A stretch of DNA of 64,000 nt from Stenogyne calaminthoides (taxonomy: Eukaryota > Streptophyta > Magnoliopsida > Lamiales > Lamiaceae): assembly GCA_037126765.1 (NCBI GenBank), contig JBBCBC010000025.1, positions 14,378,175 through 14,442,174 of the forward strand, given 5' to 3'. The first letter of the stretch is position 1. Each line of letters starts with the position of its first letter. The position numbers and the translations under genes were made by a program. The notes below the pieces were generated by a model. That model was not told the DNA's origin. It was given only the letters and a program-made list of their open reading frames with translations, and made no database searches. Below, one piece after another: positions 11,676 through 21,512 of the stretch.

Positions 11676-11780
11676 TGGATTCAATTTAGAAAATCCCTGA
11701 CGAATCTTTAAACGACATCAACTATGGCCCAATAAGATCTTAACGGTATGGGGGCCCCTGTTGAATACAAAGCAACTTCG

Positions 11781-11791
11781 ATTGGGGGTAT
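11781..11791 (+). promoter_or_regulatory. polypurine tract before 3' LTR
   Basis: ATTGGGGGTAT sits immediately left of the LTR start TGTTGTG at 11792. This is the position and composition of the plus-strand primer of a Ty3/gypsy element. Confidence 0.7.
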
Positions 11792-12960
11792 TGTTGTGTT
11801 CGATATAATAATTCATGATTAATCGAACACGTAAGAGCGACAATTTGAATTTGTAATATCTATTAAAATAATCATGCCTAATGGACAAGTATTCGCTACT
11901 CGGATCGGAGAAAAGAAAGAGGAATTAAAAGAGCCAAGTCGAAAAAGACTCGAGGGGGGGTCGAAAGGCTCGATATCCCGAGGGTCAAGATGCAATTTCG
12001 CGGCCGGACATCCCTGAAGGCTCGAGATATCCCGAGGGTCAAGATGTTCGAGTTTAAGGGATCCCGAAAAGGCTCAAATATCCCGAGGGTCAAGATGCTC
12101 GCGGCCAGACATCCCGAAAGGCCGATATCCCGAGGGTCAAGATGTTCGCGGCCGTGCACATCATCCTGAAAAGGCTCAGATATCCCGAGGGTCAAGATGC
12201 TCGCGGCATCGGAGATCCCGAAACCCTCGGATATCCCGAGGGTCAAGATGTTCATGAAGACAACATTCTCAAGACTCGAGGCATCCCGGCGGTCGAGTGC
12301 TTGCCACTCAGATATCCCGAAGACCCAGACATCCTGAGGGCTCAAGAGATATCGGAGGAGGACAAGATTCAAAGATGAAACTGACATGGTTAAAGGGGCA
12401 AACAAAGCATCCAATCGAGCAAAAGATTAATTTGGACGACCAAAAGAGTTTCTTACAGACAAGCAAGCTCCAAGATCAATCTAGAAGACGAAGTTGGGAA
12501 CGTGCAATATCATCCGGATTCTTGCATGACCCAAAGTCTCCAGCTCATGCTTGCCAATCTAGCTCATGCTTGTCGGAGTGCTATAAAAGGAAGAAAAAAG
12601 AAGAAGAGAAAGGTTCAGAAATTTTTTCCAGAAAGAGTCATACCTACACTTGAGAGGTGAGGAACAGAAAAATTCGAGTGAACATTTATTCATACTAGAA
12701 ACCATAGCACTCAGAGGTTAACTCTCCAAATTATCTTCACCTGTAATGATTCATCTTCATAAGGTGTATCAAATATTGTACGTGAAAAGCTCGCAATACC
12801 ACATCCTGGCTTGGTATGCCCCCAGAGTAGTCATTTCCTGACGAACTGGGTCAATAAATTCATCTTATTTACAGCTTATCTTACACGTGCATGTTTTGTT
12901 TGCGAGTTGTTACCAAATTAGCCAAATAATACTCTCGATAGAAAACGACTCGCGACAACA
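11792..12960 (+). repeat. 3' LTR of Tat element (1169 bp)
   Basis: Begins TGTTGTGTTCG after the polypurine tract and ends CGCGACAACA, so the termini TGTTG...CAACA are inverted repeats. It has a TATA box (CTATAAAAGG, about 12581) and the U5 motif CTTGGTATGCCCCCAGAG (about 12811-12828), followed by ACGAACTGGGT as in element B. Base 12961 continues in the middle of a copia LTR (GTAAATATATATAAC, as at 15304), so this LTR is inserted there. Its upstream target duplication lies outside the window. Confidence 0.8.
11973..12250 (+). repeat. tandem array of a 47-55 bp unit inside the LTR U3
   Basis: ATATCCCGAGGGTCAAGATG recurs at 11973, 12027, 12078, 12125, 12180 and 12231, with spacings of 54, 51, 47, 55 and 51 bp. 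The conserved 20-bp core alternates with a variable GCTCGCGGCC...ATCCCGAAAGG part. It differs in sequence from the 43-bp array at 5709. Confidence 0.95.
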
Positions 12961-13086
12961 GTAAATATATATAACATTCAATCATATTTAAAGCAACAGT
13001 GATATATAATTTAATTTCAGTAAATAAGACAAAAATTCAGTTTGGTTATACAAAGTAAAATCATACTTTCCTGTATAACTCCAACA
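12961..13086 (-). repeat. remnant of 3' LTR of copia element A'
   Basis: Matches the right end of the LTR at 35928-37749 (GTAAATATAT...CAGTATAA-like...CCAACA). The rest was split off by the gypsy LTR ending at 12960. On minus the LTR starts TGTTGGAGTTATAC. Next to it, plus 13087-13098 ATCTCCCACTTA is the polypurine tract (minus TAAGTGGGAGAT). Confidence 0.85.
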
Positions 13087-13179
13087 ATCTCCCACTTATA
13101 CTCAAAGTTTGCTTTTAAGTATACTACAATATGTCTCGTGTTCTACGTGATATCTAATGTCACCTACACGAAGCTAATA

Positions 13180-13586
13180 TTATTTCTCCCACTTATACTC
13201 AAAGCAGATTGGCGACGCACTTGATAACCATTCCTTCCACACGTCTCTCGAATGTATTATGAGAGGCAAACACTTTATGAAAGGATTAACTAGGTTATTC
13301 TCTGATGCAATCTTCGCCACCTCTTCACCTCCTCTCTTAACGATTTTTTGTCTAAGATTTATTTTCTTCAATGTGCTTGTTTGACTCGTGGACTCTTGGT
13401 TCCCTTGAATTTGCAACTGCCCCTAGCATATATTGCTAGACAAATTCGGAACTCCATCCAAGTCCACTAAGAAGATCTAGAGCCAAACTGGTTCCTTCAC
13501 TGCTTCACAAGCAACTACTTACCCGACTTCCATGGTCGAGTCAGTGATGCATTTCTGCTTCACACTCGTCCATTTTATGGCTACAC
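13180..13586 (-). pseudogene. RNase H C-terminal end of A' pol
   Basis: Minus frame with KIVKRGGEEVAKIASENNLVNPF and IKCLPL corresponds to the usual copia ending (KIxTEDNLADPFTKxLP). It is parallel to 37866-38081 in A. The upstream part is interrupted by the solo LTR at 13587. Plus 13480-13484 GAGCC is the unoccupied equivalent of the site where element B entered A. Confidence 0.75.
13582..13586. repeat. target site duplication TACAC, left
   Basis: TACAC precedes the solo LTR and is repeated at 15430-15434 directly after it. The uninterrupted sequence (GGCTACACTTCCC) is present in A at 49483-49493. Confidence 0.95.
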
Positions 13587-15429
13587 TGTTGGAGAATGAG
13601 TTGCACAGATCTATTCAGGGTGAATATTTAAATACAAATTTAATTCTTTAATTATTACTAGCATGAATTAATCCTATATTAATTCAAATAATAATTGCAA
13701 CAACATATCATGCATATAATAAGCCACGTAAAACCTACGCATGCGGAATCTACGGGTTTACGTGAACGTACCTCTCGGGATGGCAGTGAATTCGGTTGGA
13801 CGGACTAACCAAAAGGACTTCCCAAGTATTCCCTTAGCCCTTGCTCAACTATCCGGTGGAAGGACACTTGTCGAACAATTAACAAAAAGGAAAAAAATAA
13901 ACTTTGTTGCAGCACTTATGTGGATTTGCTAATTTTTCCAGCACATGGAATTGTTCTTGGGAATCAAAGAATCATCCCCTATTTATAGGTGAGGAGTGGT
14001 CGATTTTTTCAGTGGAAAAACAATGTGGGAAAATATTTTTCTTGATCACTAAGAAATCTTGAATATATCTCCTATATTCTTTTTCCCATAATTAAAATAT
14101 TTCACAAAAATCTCACCTCCTCAAATTATGGAATTTTCGAAAATAATAATGTGCAAGATTCCAAGATTTGGATCTTCTTGAACTTATGAGATATTCTTGT
14201 ATTTCAAGAAATACATATCTTCCATAATATCTTTTCAAGAAAATCAAGAAAATCTTTCTTGCCCATTATATTTCCAAATTTTCGAAAATCTCTTATGAAT
14301 AACCAAGTGGGAGATTTCTTGAATTTAATGAGATAATCTTGTATTCCAAGAATACATATCTTCATTCCATAACAAAATTCAAAGAAAATATTTCTCCCAA
14401 CTTATCCATAATTTTCGAAATTTTATAGGAAAAATAAGCAACAATATTTATTTTATTTTAATCACTTTTTTTCAGTTATTGGACTATTTGTTGGGCTACT
14501 CAGGGGGCCTTTAGGAGAATTAAGATTGGACCTTCTAATGGACCTTGAATATCTAATATTGAGCCACAATATAATTCAAGCCCATAAATATTAATTAATC
14601 CCACTACATAATTAATATTGCACTATCCATCTTAACCCATATTACAGTCAATATGGCTCCCGGTCATTATTTCCCGTGTTTAAGATTATCTAGCCCATTA
14701 ATTAATTCAAGCCACTGAAATAGCTTTCCGTTAATTAATATCTTTTGTCCTTGGTCAAGGAACGGTTTAACATTATTATCCATACTGGGAAAACTAATTC
14801 CACTTGCAAGATTTGGTATGATAAAGCTTATGAACCTCCCAAGGGCAAATCAAACAAGCGTTTTGCACACGATTCTTCGTATTAAATCTTAGCAATCACA
14901 TGTGACTAATAATATTGCCCAAGATAAAAAGTATTGAATCTCATTGATTCGCTACCCATGATAAGTCAAAGCAATAGTTACCAATCCCACGTGATCCTAT
15001 TTAAGGGACGAAGGTTAAGAAATAACGAACCACTGAGGTCTAATTCTTCCTTGTTCGGATTCAAGAATTTTTCCTCCTGTAGGTCCTATTCAGTGCATCA
15101 GTCATGCACTAGTGTAATCTCTTGGTCAAGACAAGCCAATCTGAGCCTTACACTTCAACCTTTGATGATGGGTTGTTTATTTCCATCTAGGTCGTGAATA
15201 ACGTACTTTTAGTTACAAGGGACTGTTAATTTAATCTTCTGTGATCTGGTATCACTAAATTAACTACAATGTAACACGTACGACTTATTGAACAGTCATG
15301 CAGTAAATATATATAACATTCAATGATATTTAAAGCATCAGTGATAAACAATTTATTTCAGTAAATAAGTCTGGAAATTCAGTTTCGATTATACAAAGTA
15401 AAAGCATACTTTCCAGTATAATCCCAACA
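13587..15429 (-). mobile_element. solo LTR of the A copia family (1843 bp)
   Basis: Starts TGTTGGAGAATGAG and ends CAGTATAATCCCAACA. It aligns throughout with the LTRs at 35928, 57159 and 60447. It is flanked by 5-bp TACAC duplications with no internal region, so it is a solo LTR, probably left by recombination between the two LTRs of a full element. A TATA box lies on minus (plus CCCCTATTTATAGG, about 13977-13990). It sits in the RNase H/RT region of A'. Confidence 0.95.
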
Positions 15430-17110
15430 TACACTTCCCAAATGAAAACACACTACCTGAGGTAGATAATTTCTAGAATCTATGTCTTATTGGAAATTTG
15501 AGTCCGTATGTATAACCCACGGTAATTAGACTATCTGATTGATAAACCAACATTCTATCCCGAGTTCTTTTCAGATACTTCAGAATGTTTTTAATTGCAG
15601 TCTAATGTTCTTTCCCTGAGTTACTCTAATATCTTGCTATCATGCCAACGGCAAAGCAGATATCCGGTCTCGTGCAAAACGTTACATACATAAGGCTTCC
15701 GACAGCCGAAGCATAAAAAATTCCTTTCATGTCATCTATCTCTTTTTGTGTCTTAGGACACATTTCTTTAGATAGATGGATTCCATGTCAGAAGGATACA
15801 AAATCTTTATTGGAATCTCGCATGCTGAATCGCTTTAAGACAGTGTCTATGTATGAAGCTTGTGATAAGTCGATCATCATTTTCCTGCGATCTTGAGTGA
15901 TCTTGATTCCTAGGATATGAACGGCTTCTCTTAAGTCCTTCATACTCCCTCTGTCCCTGAAGAATCTGCGCCAACTTTTCGGCGCAGAGATTAAGAAAAG
16001 TTGCTTTATGGGGGGTAGTAAGTGTGTGTTGTAAGGTTATGAGTGGAAAGAGTGTGTCCAAAAATGGGTGTGCAAAGTCTTATGGGACAGACCAAAAAGG
16101 AAAGTGTGCTAAGTCTTCTGGGATGGAGGGAGTATCAAACAGTTTTGAGAGCCATTCCCTTACGTTTGATAATACCTTTACATCGTCCCCTGATGAGAAG
16201 ATTAGTTATGTGTAGTACCAAGAATACCAAGGCAGTTCTGACACACTTTTTGTACACACAACTCTCAAAATCATTTTGATAAAAAACGTAGGATTTTATA
16301 ACCTGATCAAAACATTGGTTCCAAGCACGGGATGCTTGCTTCAGTCCATAGATGGACTTCTTGAGCTTGCAAACTAGATGCTCTTGGACTTTTTCAACAA
16401 AGCCCTAGGGTTGTTGCATATAGATTTCTTCTTCAAGACTTCAGTTAAGAAAAGTTGTCTTGACATCCATTTGTTAGATCTCAAAATCAAGATATGCAGT
16501 TATCGACAAGAGAATACAGATGGACTTAAGTATAACTACAGGCGAAAAGGTCTCCTCAAAATCGATCCCCTTCTTTCTGAGTATAACCTTTTGCCACAAG
16601 TTTTGACTTGAAGGTCTCAACCTTCCCGTCTGATCCTCTTTTTCTCTTGTATACCCACTTACATCTAATGGGTTTTACCCCATTAAGTGGTTCGACTAGC
16701 TCCCACACTTTATTATGGTCCATAGAACCCATCTCAGTTTTCATTGCTGTTTGCCAAGAATCTGCATCCTTGTCTTGGATTGCCTCGTTGTATGACCAGG
16801 GGTCTGATTCAATATTACTGGGGACCAAGTCCGAGGACTCTCCCATCCACATGAATCGCTCAGGCTGTCTAACAACCCTCCAACTACGACGAGGTTCCGA
16901 TTGTATAAGTGTGTTGCTTGGTATGTCAACTTGTATAACTGGCATTGGAGTTGGCCCTGTTAGCTCGTTTAAGGTAATTTCACTTCTGGGCTTTATATCG
17001 TTCATATAGTCTTCTTCCAAAAATGTAAAGTGCGTACTAATTATGACTCTTTGATCTTCGGGACCATAGAACATGCACCCTTTTGTTCCCTCGGGATACC
17101 CTATAAACAA
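15430..17110 (-). pseudogene. reverse transcriptase/RNase H region of A'
   Basis: Minus-strand copia RT. The N-terminal part (16556-17110) reads RRSWRVVRQPERFMWMGES, ESDPWSYNEAIQDKDADSW, NKVWELVEPLNGVKPI, CKWVYKRKRGSDGKVE and KSKLVAKGYTQKEGDRF. The palm segment downstream (15900-16555) is broken by frameshifts and by the Stowaway MITE at 15945-16132. Parallel sequence in A (49422-50807) keeps YIDD. In A' the region matching YIDD (about 16195-16215) is disturbed. Confidence 0.8.
15945..16132. mobile_element. Stowaway MITE (188 bp)
   Basis: Termini CTCCCTCTGTCCC and GGGATGGAGGGAG are the inverted ends of the plant Stowaway (Tc1/mariner) family, flanked by TA on both sides (15943-15944 and 16133-16134). 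The site without insertion is present in A at 49991-50005 (CTTCATATCAAACTG), which fixes both borders. It contains no coding capacity. Confidence 0.97.
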
Positions 17111-17879
17111 CCTTAATTCTTAACATGGATCCAATTTACCGGTTTCCTTGTCCAACACGTATGCCGGACACCCCCAGATTCTCATGTGTCTCAAACTGGG
17201 CTTGCTCCCGGTCCACAACTCTTTAGGGGGTTTGGGAACCGATTTGGATGGCACCAAGTTTAGAATATAAGTCGTTATTTCCAAGGCGTGACCCCAAAAC
17301 GATTTGGGTAGATCCGCGTAACTTATCATTGATCTTGACTATTTCTAAAAGTGTTCTGTCTCTTCGTTCTGTAACCCTATTTTGTTGAGGGTTAAGGTGC
17401 GATCAATGGGATACAACCCCTTAAATCGACAAGTAGTTCAAAAAAAATTCATCCCGAGAGGTATTCGCCTCCACGATAGGATCGTGGAAACTTGATACTC
17501 TTTTCCCTATGATTCTCTGCTTGAGCCTCAAGTTCTTTGATTTTATCAAAGGGTCTCAAATTTATGCTTCATAAGGAAAATGTACCCATATCTTGAGTAA
17601 TCATCGATAAAATTAACGAAATACTCATAACCTCCTCTTGCTTTGATTTTCATCGGACCACATACGTCAGTGTGAACGATCTCTAATATTTCTTTGGTTC
17701 TATTCCCCTTGGCTCCAAATGCCCCTCTTGGTCATTTTACCCTCCAAACATGATTCGCAAGTTGGAAATAGTTCATCCCGGAGAGATTCCAATGAGCCAT
17801 CTTGAACTAACCTTTGGATCCTATTTGGATTAATATGACCTAGTCTTAGATACCATAGAAGTGTTTCATTCACGTCTGT
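17111..17879 (-). pseudogene. integrase of A', C-terminal and core pieces
   Basis: 17120-17329 reads MISYADLPKSFWGHALE, TTYILNLVPSKSVPKPPKEL and MRIWGCPAYVLDKETGKL, the usual copia integrase C-terminal region. 17340-17879 holds the core and zinc site in broken frames (matching LRLxHINPxR, CESC, GGYEYF in A). Stops and short indels separate the parts. Confidence 0.75.
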
Positions 17880-18320
17880 TTAACTTTTCCTTTTATTACT
17901 TGAAATAGTCGATGTGTTATAGGATGCATCTTGTGAGTGGTGTGCACATTTAATAGTATAGAGATTGTTCGTCAACGTTCCATGACAGATAAACTCGTTA
18001 TTTAGAGCAATGGTAACAACTTTATTAAAAGTAATCGAATATCCATCATTAAAGAGTTTAGAAACTGAAATCAAATTCTTTCTAAAACTTGTAACGTAAA
18101 GAACATCTCTCAAAACTAAAATTCTATTACTAAAAGATAGGTGCACTTCTCCTACTGCTTCGTCCACTACTCACGTAGCACTGCAATAGCTGCTACTCAA
18201 GTAGCATTGCAGTAATTGCTACTTATGTAGAATTACAATAACTACTACTCACGTAGCATTGCAATAATCGTTACTTACACAACATTGCAATTCTCGTAAC
18301 GTTGCCCATGGTGATGATGG
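17880..18320 (-). pseudogene. protease/pre-integrase region of A' with internal tandem repeat
   Basis: 17880-18167 encodes GEVHLSFSNRILVLRDVLYV, SFRKNLISVSKLFNDGYSI and FICHGTLTNNLYTI, the stretch between protease and integrase zinc site. Just upstream (18170-18300) the coding sequence turns into short tandem repeats (see separate entry), then the protease DTG-side sequence in other frames. Confidence 0.7.
18170..18300. repeat. about 26-bp minisatellite in A' protease region
   Basis: Four to five diverged units of GCTACTCACGTAGCATTGCA followed by ATAA. The same array in A lies at 51990-52190. On minus the unit reads around TTGCAATGCTACGTGAGTAG, and units that are not multiples of three disrupt the frame. 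Confidence 0.85.
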
Positions 18321-19690
18321 TCTCATTCCCACTAAATTGTTGGATTATCTAGAATCCTTGAAACAAACATGATTAGTGGTTCTTGTATCCAGTACCCACG
18401 AATGGGAACATACGCCGCTAAACGAGTTTCAGTAACTAGTGTTTGAGAATTACCTTTCTTCCCTACCTTTTTACGCTTGGGATAGGCTGACCTCCGCTGT
18501 CTTCTTAGACCGCAATTAAGTATTTTCGTTTGTCGGTTTTCTTCTTAATACCTTTTAATGCCATTTTCTATGGGAACAAATTTCGTATGGCTATCTGACT
18601 CGCTTTACGATTCTGGTGAGCGAAGAATTCATTAAGATCTATCGTAATAGCTGCAATGGTTTCCAAGTCCTGGTGTCGGTGTTTCAACACATCTAACGCT
18701 GAAGTCAAGATGATACACTTAGCTATTTCATTGGAGCTCAACCACTGCTTATGATATTCCTTATCTTCCTCACATTCGTAGTCTCAGCGAGTCTAGGTTT
18801 GTCAAGGATGGACTTATGCGATTGTATGGTCAAGACAATAAATAATTTCCATTCTACATAGTTTCCTATACAATTCTATTGACTTTAAGTATATTAACAG
18901 TGGATTAAAAGGTTGCTACATGTTGTACTGAAAATAAACATACATCTTGTGTTATATCCGGATTAACACAAGAAGAATCACATAATTCGATCACATGAAT
19001 CATATTAACATCTCAAAAAAATATGAACATGAATTAGCCAACATCTTAAAACAGTTTAAATGAGCCACGTGGGTGGGTCATCATTTAAACACATTTAAGC
19101 AGGTTACAAAAAAGAACAATTACAAACCTTTAATTCAAAATTAATAGTTGGCTCCCACTTGACCAATATAAAATTGACAGGGACTTGGGCGAAGTATATG
19201 CATATCAATTTCATACCTAAGTAATAACCATGATTAAATACAAAACCATTATTTCATTTTGAACGAGCCTCTTGGGAGGGTCATCGTCGCCACTAATAAT
19301 AATTCATAATCATCATATGGAATTTATTAATGTGAAGTCTATCTTTTGGCCGTCCCTTGTGGGAATTTCTCCAAAAGAATACACAAATAAATAAATCATG
19401 GAGGTCAAAATTGATTCAATTTTATTATCAGGAATAAAGTTGTCAATTAATTATTCAAGCATACTTATTAATTTTTTAAGGTGAGATTTTTCATGGAACA
19501 ATTCTCATGCAAACATATTTAAACAAATTAAATAAAGCATAAGAAAATAAACAATTAAACATCAAAACAAAAATTAAATACATATTGGGCAGGTATATCC
19601 AATTGTCACGGTTTAATTTATTCTTAGTCTTGAACTTGAGAAATCGTCCGTCTTCCAATTTCTCCCAAAAAATTATTCGCGTCAAGTCAC
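18320..19690 (-). pseudogene. gag: gag region of A', heavily decayed
   Basis: Sequence parallel to A at 52200-53600, including the stretch near 18440-18560 that encodes basic residues on minus (KRKKVGKKG-like) and 19491-19600 (NRDNWIYLPNMY). No long frame survives. The assignment rests on position between leader and protease and on alignment with A. Confidence 0.55.
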
Positions 19691-20060
19691 ATCTCGTGCA
19701 TCGATCAGCTCGCGAGTTGGGATGCACGCCCATCCCCGACTTTGGCCGTGTCGATCGGCGCCCGTCTTGTGCGCCTAAGCGCCATTCCAGACGTCGCCCC
19801 AGCAGATCTCGGCGACCCTCGATAGGCGCCGCCACCCATGCTTCGCCGCCGCCGCCAGGTTGTTCGCCCTTACTGGCTCAGGTTCACAAGACGATCAATA
19901 CAAAGAACAAGAACCGCCGGGCTCCTCGCCGATCTCGTCAAGGCGTCCGGCCCCTACGGCCTTAGACGCAGCGCCCACGTCGCCAAGATGTCCGTCATCG
20001 CTATGCCTCCCTCCTTGCGTTCGCTCGATGCCGATGCACTCGCGCCGATTTCGGGATCCC
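19690..20060 (-). other. GC-rich untranslated leader of A'
   Basis: About 370 bp much richer in G and C than its surroundings, dense in CGCC and CGTC. It sits between the gag start and the 5' LTR and matches a similarly GC-rich block in A (53610-54010) in place but only loosely in sequence. Open frames on both strands are probably composition effects. Confidence 0.6.
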
Positions 20061-21507
20061 ATCTTCAATTCCTTGTCTCCGTCTTTGATCCGATTACAAT
20101 TAATTTTAAAAAAACTATTATCTAGACTTGTCTATTACATTGAATAAAATAAATAGCCTAATCTACTCGTGGATTTTCTCACGAGAAAAATGAATCCGAA
20201 CGAGTTGAATTAAAAACAAACAATCACACGCATGAATTTAAATACAAATTTAAATTAATTTAATTATTACTAGCATGGATTAATCCTATATTAATTCAAA
20301 TAATAATTAAATCACAACAACATATCATGCATACAAAATAACCACGTAAATCCTACACATGTGAAATTCTAGGAGTTACGTACGACGTTCCTTTTGGTGG
20401 ATTCAAAGGAGGAAAAAATGATCACACAAACCCAACGACCTTCTCCAGTATTCCCACGTCCTTATTTGATATCCTTGTGGAGGAATCTCCTTCAAATAAT
20501 TAACAAAAGGAAAAGAGAAAAATTGTTGCACCACCTTTGTGGATTTCTAATTTTTCCAACACATGGAATTATGTTGGGGATGAAAAATTCATCCCGTATA
20601 TATAGGCGCAAGGGGGGGGGGAAAATTTTATGTATATTAGAGTTAGGAAATTTCTTTGTATCTTCCCAAGATACAATCTTGAATATATCTCATTTATTCT
20701 ATTTCCATAATATTCACAAAATATCTTTTCTTCCCTGATATATATATCACCAAATAAAGGAAGAAATAAGATCTTTGACTTTTCTTAAATTTATGGGATA
20801 AACTTGTACTCCAAGAATACTTATTTCATAAAATCTTTTCAAGAAAATCCTTTTCTCTCTCCTCCTTATTTTTTTTTCTAAAATTTAGGAATAAATTAGG
20901 CAACAATATTTCTTTTATTTTAAACATTTTTTTCAGTTATTGAACTTTATCTTTGGGCTACCAAATGGCCTTTAGGAGAATTAAGATTGGACCTTCCAAT
21001 GGACCTTGAATTATCAATATTGAGCCACAATATTATTCAAGCCCATAAATATTAATTAATCCCACTACATAATTAATATTGCACTATCCATCTTAACCCA
21101 TATTACTGTGGCTCCCGGTTATTATTTCTCGTGTTTAAGATTATCTAGTCCACTAATTAATTCATGCCACTGAAAAATTTTATATTAATTAATATCTTTT
21201 TCCTTGGAGTAAGAACAACTCAACATCATTATTCATACCGAAAACTAATTCCACTTGCAAGATTTGATATGATAAAACTTCTGAGCCCACCAAGGGGACA
21301 AATCACGCAGACTCTCCAAGCACACGATTCCCTGTATTAATTTAGCAATCGTCATGTAATTAATATTGTTGCCCAAGATATAATGTGTCGAAGTCGCAAT
21401 GATTCTCTTCCCAGCATAAGTCAAAGCAATAATTATTAATCTCACACAATCCTTATTAAGTGACAGAGATTAAGAAATAACGAACCACTGAGGTCTAATT
21501 CTTCTAT

Positions 21508-21512
21508 ATTTA
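21508..21512. repeat. target site duplication ATTTA
   Basis: ATTTA at 21508-21512 and again at 23521-23525 flanks the gypsy solo LTR. Related LTRs read CTATATTCAGTACTG without a gap (37366-37385). Confidence 0.9.

Noticed and set aside
11973..12250. 20-bp core with variable 30-bp spacers resembling a CRISPR layout
   Set aside because: The spacers are related to each other (GCTCGCGGCC...CCCGAAAGG), and the array is inside an LTR.
16024..16279. Plus-strand ORFs of 63-78 codons near 16100
   Set aside because: They run across the Stowaway MITE border and the antisense of copia RT; composite, not a gene.
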